64,000 nt of DNA from Salvelinus alpinus (taxonomy: Eukaryota; Chordata; Actinopteri; Salmoniformes; Salmonidae). Positions 48,513 through 61,500 of this stretch are shown here, in pieces. The position numbers and the translations under genes are program-made. Location: positions 11,753,043 through 11,817,042 of the forward strand of contig NC_092122.1 in the NCBI RefSeq assembly GCF_045679555.1, written 5' to 3'. The notes beneath the pieces are model-generated. The model was given only the letters and a program-made list of their open reading frames with translations. It was not told the origin of the DNA and made no database searches. How positions within the stretch are numbered: position 1 is the stretch's first letter; each line of letters begins with the position of its first letter.

Positions 48513-49457
48513 GTAAGCATTTTTGCTTTCCCCCTGTTTGTTTAGCTAGCTTGGCGGTACTACTAGCCAGTTATGTTAGCTCGCGCTAACATCCAAGCAG
48601 GATGTTTAACGTTATGTGGCTAGATTGCCTTGCCAGAAGAACATTTTGACATAAATGTGATAACGGTAATAAAACTATTCTTTAAAAGCGGGATAACGCA
48701 GTTATTATTCACTTCCTTGTCAAATTCGCTTTTCAGTTTGCTACCCGTTCTATTTGTGTTAAACACTTGTTAGGAAGTATCTATCCACCAAGGCACAGGA
48801 CTTAGTGAGAGCTTTTAGCCTGGTTCTGACAGTACGCACGTAGACTGACAGACAGACTGATTTCTAACACATCAACCGTCTTTTTCCTTTGCTGGTGCGA
48901 CATGGGCCTCTCCAATGTAAAAACAATATATTATGGAACTATCCATATGGCATAGCTTTCTACATTTTCCCGAAATATCATATCAATTTATCTGAGAAGA
49001 AAGGTTGTGTTGAATTACGTTGGCCAGAGAAGCAACCAGCAGCCTACTATTCAATGTTGCTTATGTATTTCACTGTTTCAAGACTTGGTCATAAGCAGAG
49101 CTTATGTTATATGATTAAAAAATAAATACAATCATAGACAACACATATGCACTTTGATATCATATTTGTGCAGGTTTTTAGAGACATTCAACCAGACATA
49201 CAATAGGCCTACCTGAAAGCAACCAGATAGTGACTTATTACTCAGCATGCATTGTGCAGACCAGCTCCTCCTCTCCTCAGCCTCAGGATCTTCTGATAAC
49301 AGAACCAAAACAAACAATGTAGGCTATCTAGTCTGTTTGAAATGAAATGTGGTTTGCCTTTGCCCCGGGGAGAATAGCTAGACTATCTTTGTGTTTGTTT
49401 TGCTTGCATGAGCTGGAGAGAACAGTGACAGTCTTTCTCCTTGGCTGGTCTCCACAG
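48513..49457 (+). other. slc41a2 5' intron, no gene inside
   Basis: Unique-looking, AT-rich. No exon or mobile element recognised. Confidence 0.5.
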
Positions 49458-49533
49458 TGCTGATCGTAGTGGACATGGATGCCCCTCTTCCTATTTAACC
49501 AGCCCAGCCTGCCCTCCTTCACACTGCCCCAGC

Positions 49534-49588
49534 ATGAATGAATGGAGATGAGACATTACGGACTCATCAGCAGCATTGCTTAGCATGA
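49534..49588 (+). promoter_or_regulatory. Upstream open reading frames in the slc41a2 leader
   Basis: Four upstream ATGs. 49534 is in the main frame and stops at 49549-49551. 49542 and 49548 share a frame and stop at 49581-49583. 49538 runs 16 codons to a TGA at 49586-49588 that overlaps the main ATG (49585) as ATGA. Whether they are in the mature leader depends on which acceptor is used; both candidates keep them. Confidence 0.55.
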
Positions 49589-52500
49589 ACATCCACACAC
49601 TGGGTGACTCTCTGGGCCCTAGCCTAGCGGTGCGTATGAGCGGAGCCGCCGGTGGCTGGAGCAGTCTCTCTCTGAAGCCAGTGCCTACCGGGTGGATCCC
49701 CTCTCTGTTCCAAACCATGGTCCCTACGGGATACACCAAGCTCCAGGAGGAGCGTGGTCTGGCCATGGCCGACCTGGGGCCCAAACCTGATGGGAACGGC
49801 TACCGGCCTGACCCCCCTCACCTGGAGGTGCGCCGGCACTCGGACCGGGTAGCGCGGACGTCCGTTAGCCTGTCAGACGGTGGGGATGTGCGGTACTCTG
49901 AGACTGAGCCCATGCTCCCTGAGGGGACACTCTCAGGGGAGGAGGGTGATGACGAGGAGAAGGAGGAAGAGGAGAGTCAGAGGCCCCCCACGCGGAACAT
50001 GCCCAAGGAGTCGCCCCTGGCCATGGCGTTGCAGATCGTGGTGCCTTTCCTGCTGGCTGGGTTTGGCACGGTGTCGGCAGGGATGGTGCTGGACATAGTA
50101 CAGGTGAGACTGGGATGGGGCATGGTAGAGCATAGGTCCTGTTGAGACTGGGGTGTGGGCTAGTGCATGTGAAGTTCAAATGGGTAGAGGAGATGGATTT
50201 GGAGGAGATGGACAGTTTAAATCAGTTGTTTTTTATTGTTTACTTTTGACTCCATTTCATGTGTAGTCCAGAGTAAATGGCTGTAAGAGCTTTCAAGGAA
50301 GGTGATAAAGGGATATCTGTCTATTGATATTACATTGTTTAAGGGATTCTCATAGCCACTCAGCCAATACTAGTAGGGATAGGCTACTAGGAAGGAACAT
50401 ACGACTGGAAGCTACGGCAGTTCGCCTTATTTACTTCTTGATATAACATTTGAATTTGAATGTAAATATTTGAATGGGGACAACTAAGATTTGCTGACAA
50501 TGAACAAATAGTAAGCTCCCATCTGCGCTGTACTAGCCAGTAGCCAACAATGACATGTCTAATATCGCTCTCTCCTCTCTTTCTCTCTCTGTCTCCCCCT
50601 CTTCCTCTCTTTCTCTCCTCTTCCTCACTCTCTCTCCTCTCACCCAGCACTGGGATGCCTTTAAGTACATTACAGAGATCTTCATCCTGGTTCCGGCTCT
50701 GCTGGGCCTGAAGGGCAACCTGGAGATGACCCTCGCATCCAGACTATCCACCGCGGTAAGACACACACACACAGGGAGGCGCTAGAGAGCGTGCTATGGA
50801 GTAGACGTGCTTTGCTAGTGCTCCGCTCAATTTTGAAACAAATTCATATTTATCTTAACCTCTCACAACCTATAACATTGTCTGGCAATATGACAAAGAG
50901 AAAAGCCACCAAAAAAGGGGGAGCTAAACAAGATCATTTTAATGAGATAGACAATGAACCAATTTCAACATCGCAGACCCACGAGGAGTTAGCTGAAGAT
51001 GCGAGCTACCGAGAGTTCTCCACAGAACCTGCTCAGTGACCTGCTGGCTGCTATAAACTCACTAAGTCGAGGGATCAACACGTACGTTTGACAACCCAAA
51101 AGAGGCCGATCTGTTCTTGTCAGGCACGTTCCCTGGCTGAGGATACAGAACGGCTGTGTCAACCGGCTAAATGGCCAAATACAGGCCAGGAATGTGTTTG
51201 AATTTCCTGCCTATGTCTTTTCGATCAGAAGATCAGAAATTGGGACTTATATGATGGGTGAGATGTTATGGCTTATATAGCATTGTTTAGCCTATCATGT
51301 TTTAGAGCCACTCACCCCCTAACATGAAGGTTAAGTGTTATTTAATGTTAGTTTATATGCGGAGCACTTATAGATGACGAGTTAAGCTGTATGTCTAGAC
51401 ACCCTAAGGTTTGTGTGTTAGTCAAGGAGTGCTTCGTTTGGGGAAGTCACTCAGTAATGGGATGGGATGGGGTCTGTGTTTTATGTTCACATTTAGTACA
51501 GGTGGCATGACAAGCTCTTGCACGGCGGGACGTTTTTCTTTTGGGTTTTGTATGACAGCAACAATTTGCTCTAGAATAAGAAATGCCACATAGTGACGGA
51601 GCACAGAGTAGACCTGGTGGAATAAAGATAGTCAGTTGAAACTGTGATGGCTTAGGTCATGTCGTGAAACGGTTTTTTCCTCATCTTAAATCACTGGGCG
51701 CTGACATAGTGCTTCTTCAAGAAACTCATATTAAATGCTCGGCTCAGGCCAAGCTACGAGTCGGCTGGATCGGTCAGATATACCAGTCTAATTTTGATGC
51801 AAAAGCAAGAGGAGTAGCAATCCTGATAAGGAAAAACATTCCTTTTGTTTACTCATCCTCGATTTCAGATCCTAATGGTCGGTATATTATTGTGGCTGGT
51901 ACACTGAATTCGAAACCAATAACCTTCGTCAATTTATATGGACCCAACTTCGATGATCCATAATTTTTTCAAATGGTATTTAAGGCCATACCAAATATCT
52001 CGGATACAAGTGTTATTGTTGGAGGTGACTTTAACTGTACGATCCTCTTTTAGATAAACACCTATCAAGGTCACTTCAACAATCAAATGCCAGTGTCTGT
52101 CTAAATACATTGATGACAAACCTTAACATTGTCGATATTTGGAGACTGACCCAACAGATAGGCATTATTCTTTCTTTTCGTCAGTTCATAAATCATATTC
52201 CAGAATTGACTTTTTTGTTGGACTCCAAACTAATTTCAGCAGCTGAGTCGGTTACCTATCACCCCATTCTAATTACGGACCACTCTCCTCTGTCCATGGT
52301 GCTGAAACTCGACAATATCAGGTTGGCGACCGTGGCGCTTAGACGCATACCTGTTGAAAGATGAGGCTTTTTGTCAGTATTTGAAGGAGCAGATTGCCTT
52401 TTTCCTTGGAGCTAACGACACTGGGGATTTTGACGACTCCACCCTTTGGGAATCTGTAAAGGCTGTGATTAGAGGTTACATTATTTGTTATACATCAGAG

Positions 52501-55500
52501 AGGAAGAAATGTGCCAATACTGGGCTGGGAGAAATTGAGACTTAGGAGAATGTTTTTAGGACGAATTCCTCGAATTCAGTCCTTGAGAAGATCACAAAGT
52601 TGAAATATGAATACAATACCATCCTTTCGAAACGGGTGGGCTCTTTACTTGCTAGAATGCAACAAAGTTATTTTGAACTGGGTGACAAACCACATAAATT
52701 ATTAGCAAGACAGCAAAGGCATGTACAGGCATCTAGAGCTATTCACAAAACTAAAGACAAGAAGGGTAAAATAGTAACAGATCCGCAGGATATTAATAAA
52801 TGCTTTGCGCAGTTTTACTCAGAGCTATATCAATCAAAATGGGATGCTGCTGATCCACAAACTATGGAATGCTTTCTCACTGAATGTGAACTTCCTAAAC
52901 TAGACAAGGGGGCAGCTGCTGCACTCGATGCTGGGATAACTTTAGAGGAAATTAACACAGCGATAGCACAAGTTCCAAACAGAAAGGCCCCTGGGCCTGA
53001 TGGATATGTAATAGAATTTTATAAGAAGTACTGCGCCAGTCTAGCTCCACTTATGTTGCAAATGTTTAAACATTCCAAAGAAAATGCCAAACTCCCGCAA
53101 ACACTGTATGAGGCTACAATAGCACTGATCTTTTAAAAAAAAGATAGAGATTCCATGGAGATGTCGTCTTATCGCCCCGTGTCGTTACTCCCCATAGAAA
53201 ATAAGGTGTTGACAAAGATAATGGCAAACCGATTGAAAAAATATATTTCTGACATAATACACCCTGACCAGACAGGTTTTATCGGCAGGCAGCCTAGTGG
53301 TTAGAGCGTTGGACTTGTAACCGAAAGGTTGCAAGATCGAATCCCTGAGCTGACAAGGTAAAAATCTGTTGTTTTCACCCTGAATAAGGCAGTTAACCCA
53401 CTGTTCCTAGGCCGTTATTGAAAATAAGAATTTATTCTTAACTGACTTGCCTAGTTAAATAAAGGTAAAAATAAAATCCCGGGCCGACATATACTTCAAT
53501 TTGAGACGCCTTTTCAACGTAATGTATCATGATCATAAAGTTAAGGCAGTGGTAATTGCTCTTGACGCAGAAAAGGCATTTGATCAGATTGAGTGGAAGT
53601 ATATGATGTCGGTTCTGGAGCATTTCGGGTTTGGACAGGGTTGCCCTGTTTCGCCTGCTCTCTTCGTTATAGCCATGGAACCCCTTGCTACTCTCATTCG
53701 GGCATGTGCCGATATTGCTCCGGTTAAAATAAAAGACACGTAGCACAAAATTGCCCTATATGCAGACAATGTTCTTTTGTTTTCATCCAAGCCTAACACT
53801 TCTATTCCCCCCTTACTTAACTTGATAAATACGTTCGACTCCTTCTCTGGCTACAAGATAAACTGGCAACAAAAGCGAATTGATGCCCATATCACAGCCT
53901 GTGGATATTCAATTTCTGCAATCTACCCCATTTAGAACAGTGATGGACAAGTTCACAAGCCTTGGCATTGTAGTGACAAGAACTTAATCAGCTATTGAAA
54001 GTGAATTGGGACATGAAAATTTATCAGCTTAAACAAAATATAGATTTTTGGAAAACTCTGCCTATCTCCTTGATTGGTCGTATAAACGCTATTAAAATGG
54101 TTGTCCTACCCAGGTTTCTTTACCTCTTCCAATGTCTACCCAATTTCATACCACAAAGCTATTTTAAGAAACTGCATTCAATAGTAATTCCATTTTTATG
54201 GGATAACAAGGCAGCCAGAATTTCAAAGAAGCATTTATACAAGTACAAGATAGAGATGGGCTTTGGCCTTCCTCACTTTAAACCGTATTATTGGGCTGCA
54301 AATCTGAACATTGTGTCTTTCTGGAGGGAAAGTTTTCCTGGGATGCGACAGAATGATATGCCTTCATGGCTTTTGATTGAGCAGGCCTCCTGTCAACGTT
54401 CCTCACTCCCTGTATTTGTTAACAGTCCAGCATATGTGGAAAACGCCACTTATGACTCTAACCCAGTCATTTGCCACACTCTTACGATCTGGACACAGAT
54501 GAGGTATTTTCTTAACATACCCACTGTATACATTGACTGCCCGATTTGCTTAACTCATGCTTTCCACCCTGCATTGGATGATATGGTGTTTTCACAGTGG
54601 AGGGAGAAGGGGCTCACAACAATTGGTAACTTATATATTGATGGTCAGTTAGCTTCCTTTCAACAATTACAGGGTAAGTTTAACATGCCAACAACACATA
54701 TTTTCAGATACCTTCCTATCAGGAATTTCTTAAGGACACATATCCCACAGTATGGCATTAAGCCCAATAATCCTACATTAGATAGCCTGATCCAAACCCC
54801 ATTCAAAAGGGTCGGTCTCTAGACTGTATGATGTGCTACAGGCCCACATAGAGGTATCCACAGACACTATTAAAAGGGCTTGGGTAGATCTCAGATGAGG
54901 ACTGGGTAGAAGCTCTCAGGAGTATAAACCACAGTTCAGTGAATGCCAGACACAACCGTGTACAGTTTAAGGTGATACACAGGTTACATTACTCAAGTGT
55001 ATTTCTATTTCTGTCTCCCACTCCTGTCTTACACATACACTCTCTCACACACCATTACACTCTGGTTCTCCCATCTTGCTTCCTTACTTTTTTTCCTCCC
55101 TCTCTTTCCCCCTATTCAAATGATCTGGGGTTGAGAAGTTGATGAAGTGATGGGACAGAATTCTCTCTTTGTTCAGTTTGGCCCGTTCCTCCCCTCCCTC
55201 TTTCCTCACAGATACACATTCACATCATTCTGTTCGGTCTCACACAGAGAAACTCAGTGTTGTGTTTCACTTGTTCCCTCAGCTCACTTCCTGTTCACTA
55301 AACTCAAAACTGCTAAGCTCTGCATACTTTTGCTAAGTGAACAAGAACAGTCACAAACCTTCCCATCTGAAACAATGCACTCAATTGAACATTGTGTTTA
55401 GTTTAATCATATTAGTTGGTAATGTGATTAGCGGTTCCTGCAAACTGTTCAAAGTAGTTATTAATCTGTTTTTTTGGGCAGTTTATTTTTTTTATTTTTT

Positions 55501-58500
55501 ATTTTTTTAAATTTTATCCCCTTTTCTCCCCAATTTTTGTGGTATCCAATCGCTAGTAATTACTATCTTGTCTCATCGCTACAACTCCCGTACGGGCTCG
55601 GGAGAGACGAAGGTCGAAAGTCATGCGTCCTCCGAAGCACAACCCAACCAAGCCGCACTGCTTCTTAACACAGCGCGCCTCCAACCCGGAAGCCAGCCGC
55701 ACCAATGTGTCGGAGGAAACACCGTGCACCCGCCCCCCTCGGTTAGCGCGCACTGCGCCCGGCCCGCCACAGGAGTCGCTGGAGCGCGATGAGACAAGGA
55801 TATCCCTACCGGCCAAACCCTCCCTAACCCGGACGACGCTAAGCCAATTGTGCGTCGCCCCACGGACCTCCCGGTCGCGGCCGGCTGCGACAGAGCCTGG
55901 GAGCGAACCCAGACTCTGGTGGCGCAGCATAGCACTGCGATGCAGTGCTCTAGACCACTGCGCCACCCGGGAGGCCCTGGGCAGTTTATTTGAGTAGGAG
56001 TGAATATTGAATGATTTGAGTTGCTGATTGTGGTCTGTCACTGTGCAGGTGAATGTGGGGAAGATGGACTCTCCCATAGAGAAGTGGAATCTGATCATAG
56101 GAAACCTGGCGTTAAAACAGGTAAACACACACACACACAGTCAGCTTCATAGCGAGCAGCAATGTTTTTTGCCACTGAGCAAATTTCAGCGCAAACTTGA
56201 ACGTTGTGAAAATGTTGTACAACTTCCAGCACGTGTTTAATGCGAAGACTGAGGCTGTACCCACTTTAAGTTAGTTATAACAGTGGCCAAGTAAGCTGCT
56301 ATGGATATTTGATCTACCAGTGGCCTACCATAAAAAACTATGGAGAAAATGCACCCATAACATTTTAACATGGAAATAGCTGTTCTATCATTCAGCCTAC
56401 AATAGCAGGCAATGTATGGTGTTCAATGTAGGCCTACATTCCATGAGACTTTGCAGGGCTTGACATTAAACGGTTTATCCACTTGTCCGTCTGAAAGCGA
56501 GATGACTGAACATGTTGTGTTGCTTGATGCAAGAAACCACTTTACAAAATACAATGTATTATTATTCCCATGCCATTATTACAGAGAATCAGACAAATTA
56601 TGCTACCCTCTGCCTATTGGCTATTTAGCTTATTCAAGCCTGTCTCAAAATACAACACTGCCCCTTTAAGACAAAAAAAAGCTTTTCAAAGAAGTCTAGA
56701 AATGTACACGTTTTGTGCTCTTATAGGAAGCAATCAAACCTCTATTGCTGACTACAAATTATAACTGGGCTAATAACTCATTAACTAGCAAAGGAAAATA
56801 ACAGAATGTGCACGTGCATCATGCAACTCTCGCTTTGATCTCAAAACAAGCACATCTACTCATGACCGCTCATGCTGTCAACACTGTCCAGTTCAAAGTA
56901 AATGGCACAGATCCATATGACGATGGTCTATTTGCATGTAGGCCCACTGCGGCTCTGGTTATGCTGCACAGGTCTGTGTAGAGTACGGACTGAGTCGTGC
57001 GTGTCAATGCAATAGAATCCTACTCCAATGCGTTCTGCCTACAACAAATGTGTTGCTTAGTTTGTTGTGTTTCGGTATGTTACATTGAAAGTGGTTAATA
57101 TTGCGTTGACTCGATCACAATTGCCACAGTAAAGGGAAACGTTGATCTTTTCTTAACAAGCCTATGCAATATTAACCAATTAGAAAAGGTACTGTAGCAA
57201 TGAGGTTTGTGCAGTAAGCTATAGGCCCAATACATTATCACCGCATATTGGCTATGCTTGAATTACCCTGCCAATGCATTGTTGTTCGGGCCAAATATCC
57301 CTCCGCTTTCCCTTTCCTTCACTGACCATGACCAAAAAGGGAGAACGTCTTCCAGCTGATAGCAAACTCGAGTCGCCCCGCATTATTTCTGCCTCATGCA
57401 CAAATTCATGTTGTTACTCCTATGAACAGAGAAAGTGTAATATTCCTGGATATTAAAAAAGACCCAGGCTGCTAATAATAACAACAACGCAAGCCTATAG
57501 GTTTCACTTTCCTACTCATTCATTACTGCTGCAGTGCTTGTTGCAGCGCTGAGTGGAAATAGGAAGAACGTGTATTTTATGGCTTATAAAAGTGTTGAAT
57601 ACAAAGTGTTGACAGTGCTGAGAGAGAACTTAAACATGAACTCACTCATAAAAACAGCAGCTCTTTGCTGTATTTGTTGAGTCTCCCTCTAGTCTGAAAC
57701 TGAAAGCGCGAACCACTGCTTTTAACCAGGGCAAGGTGACCGGAAGCATGACCGAATACAAACAGTGTAGCTATTCTCTCCGCAAGGCAATCAAACAGGC
57801 TAAGTCCCAGTACAGAGACAAAATCGAGTCGCAATTCAACAGCTCAGACACAAGAGGTATGTGGCAGGGTCTACAGTCAATCACGGATTACAAAAAGAAA
57901 ACCAGCCCCGTCGCGGACCAGGATGTCTTGCTCCCAGACAGGCTAAACAACTTTTTTGCCCGCTTTGAGGACAATACAGTGCCACTGACACGGCCCCCTA
58001 CCAAAACCTGCGGGCTCTCCTTCACTGCAGCCGAGGTGAGTAAAACATTTAAACGTGTTAACCCTCGCAAGGCTGCAGGCCCAGACGGCATTCCCAGCCG
58101 CGTCCTCAGAGCATGCGCAGACCAGCTGGCTGGTGTGTTTACGGACATATTCAATCAATCCTTATCCCAGTCTGCTGTTCCCACATGCTTCAAGAGGGCC
58201 ACCATTGTTCCTGTTCCCAAGAAAGCTAAGGTAACTGAGCTAAACGACTACCGCCCCGTAGCACTCACTTCCGTCATCATGAAGTGCTTTGAGAGACTAG
58301 TCAAGGACCATATCACCTCCACCCTACCGGACACCCTAGACCCACTCCAATTTGCTTACCGACCCAATAGGTCCACAGACGACGCAATCGCAACCACACT
58401 GCACACTGCCCTAACCCATCTGGACAAGAGGAATACCCATGTGAGAATGCTGTTCATCGATTACAGCTCAGCATTTAACACCATAGTACCCTCCAAACTC

Positions 58501-61500
58501 GTCATCAAGCTCGAGACCCTGGGTCTCGACCCCGCCCTGTGCAACTGGGTCCTGGACTTCCTGACGGGCCGCCCCCAGGTGGTGAGGGTAGGTAACAACA
58601 TCTCCACCCCGCTGATCCTCAACACTGGGGCCCCACAAGGGTGCGTTCTGAGCCCTCTCCTGTACTCCCTGTTCACCCACGACTGCGTGGCCATGCACGC
58701 CTCCAACTCAATCATCAAGTTTGCGGATGACACTACAGTGGTAGGCTTGATTACCAACAACGACGAGACGGCCTACAGGGAGGAGGTGAGGGCCCTCGGA
58801 GTGTGGTGTCAGGAAAATAACCTCACACTCAACGTCAACAAAACAAAGGAGATGATTGTGGACTTCAGGAAACAGCAGAGGGAGCACCCCCCTATCCACA
58901 TCGACGGGTCAGTAGTGGAGAAGGTGGAAAGTTTTAAGTTCCTCGGTGTACACATCACGGACAAACTGAATTGGTCCACCCACACAGACAGCGTCGTGAA
59001 GAAGGCGCAGCAGCGCCTCTTCAACCTCAGGAGGCTGAAGAAATTCGGCTTGTCACCAAAAGCACTCACAAACTTCTACAGATGCACAATCGAGAGCATC
59101 CTGTCGGGCTCTATCACCGCCTGGTACGGCAACTGCTCCGCCCACAACCGCAAGGCTCTCCAGAGGGTAGTGAGGTCTGCAGAACGCATCACCGGGGGCA
59201 AACTACCTGCCCTCCAGGACACCTACACCACCCGATGTCACAGGAAGGCCATAAAGATCATCAAGGACAACAACCACCCAAGCCACTGCCTGTTCACCCC
59301 GCTATCATCCAGAAGGCGAGGTCAGTACAGGTGCATCAAAGCAGGGACCGAGAGACTGAAAAACAGCTTCTATCTCAAGGCCATCAGACTGTTAAACAGC
59401 CACCACTAACATTTAGCGGCCGCTGCCAACATACTGACTCAACTCCAGCCACTTTAAAAATGGGAATTGATGGAAATTATGTAAAAATGTACCACTAGCC
59501 ACTTTAAACAATGCCACTTAATATAATGTTTACATACCCTACATTACCCATCTCATATGTATATACTGTACTCTATATCATCTACTGCATCTTGCCATCT
59601 TTATGTAATACATGTACCACTAGCCACTTTAAACTATGCCACTTTATGTTTACATACCCTACAGTACTCATCTCATATGTATATACCGTACTCTATACCA
59701 TCTACTGCATCTTGCCTATGCCGTTCTGTACCACCACTCATTCATATATCTTTATGTACATATTCTTTATCCCTTTACACTTGTGTGTGTATAAGGTAGT
59801 AGTTGTGGAATTGTTAGGTTAGATTACTTGTTGGTTATTACTGCATTGTCGGAACTAGAAGCACAAGCATTTCGCTACACTCGCATTAACATCTGCTAAC
59901 CATGTGTATGTGACTAATAAAATTTGATTTGATTTGATTTAGTCATGGTTTTAAACGTTTTGAAATCTCACAGTATCAACTTTTCTCTAGCTTTCTGTTA
60001 TGCCTGCTACGTTACTGCAGACACGGTCATCTAAGCCATCCGATTGGCCTGCGGTAAGCCTATAGTGCACTTGATTTGCCCGCCAGATACATGAATTGGT
60101 TCAAAATGGCAACAGTTCACCTACCCGGTGCGCAGGGCAGCTGAATCGGGTTCACCTACCGCCAACAGGCCGAGACCAAAATATATAAAAATAGGAACTT
60201 TAGGCTTTATCGTTGTTGTTTTTTTACAGAAATCTTTGGCAATCAACTAGGAATGCCTGGGTGAACACTGCTCTAGAAAGTTGAGTAAAGTTCAATCTCA
60301 TGCTTCTCACAGTGAGCTAATATTTGTTCTGTGTGGCAGTCCCGGGGGAGCTGCGCGCCCGTGTTCGTCTTAGAGGGATCATTGGCGAGCGGTGTTGAAT
60401 TTGTGCCCTTATCTCCCGATCTGTCTATCTGCGTAGTGTGTGTACTTCTGGTTAGTACTTGTGGTAATTATTGACTGAGTGATGGATAGTGTTCAAGCAC
60501 GCAGTGTTTAATGGCCCCTTGAGGAAGTGTCTTCAATGTTGATAGTGTATCATATAATAGGAAAACATTGTTAGAAAAACAGGTTGATGTTATTCCTGTT
60601 AACACTGCCCCCACACCTCTCCCTTTCTCTCATTCCCTATATTCCTTCTCCCTCTGTCATCCTCTCTCTCTTTCTAGGTACAGGCTACAGTAGTAGGCTT
60701 CCTGGCAGCAGTGGCAGCAGTGGTTCTGGGTTGGATCCCAGAGGGGAAGTTCCAGATGAGTCATGCCGTGCTGCTCTGCTCTGCCAGCGTGGCCACTGCC
60801 TTCATAGCCTCTATGCTGCAGGGTACAGACACGCACAGATAGATAAGGACACACACATGTACTCTGATATGGAATGTGCGCAGTCAGACAATCAAACAGT
60901 CACAGCCCAACATATTATCACCTACTGCTGATGGGTCTCATGCTATATATTAGTAGCAAACACACACATGGAAGGTTGAGGTATGTGCAGGCATGTCGCC
61001 CTGACCTCTGTACCGTCTGAACCCCAGGCTTCATCATGGTGGGGGTGATCGTGGGCTCCAAGAAGACGGGCATCAACCCCGACAACGTGGCTACACCCAT
61101 CGCCGCCAGCTTCGGTGACCTCATCACCCTGGCCATCCTGGCCTGGATCAGCCAGGGGCTCTACAACTGCCTGGGTAAGGATTTGGACTGGATATTTCCA
61201 TCTGGAAATAAGACACAAAACCAGTCAACTAGTTTTTACCCTCTATATTGAGTTCACAATCCTTCACTTCATCCTTCCTCTGTTTGTTTTATTTCCTCTT
61301 GAAAAAGGTGAATAATATATCTGTCCAACAGTGTAAAGAAATGGTCCATTTGGAATCAGACTGCATCGTTCAACCACTAGATGGCACTCTTACGCTGTTA
61401 TTTTTTGTGTCATTACTGGTAATTCATCAGAACAGACCATATCTTTCTCTCCCTCGCTTTCCCTCTCTCCATCTCCCACAAAATAGTTCATATTTAATAT

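Noticed and set aside
55553..56134. 193-codon - strand open frame
   Set aside because: Runs through a SINE and part of the neighbouring slc41a2 exon on the wrong strand.
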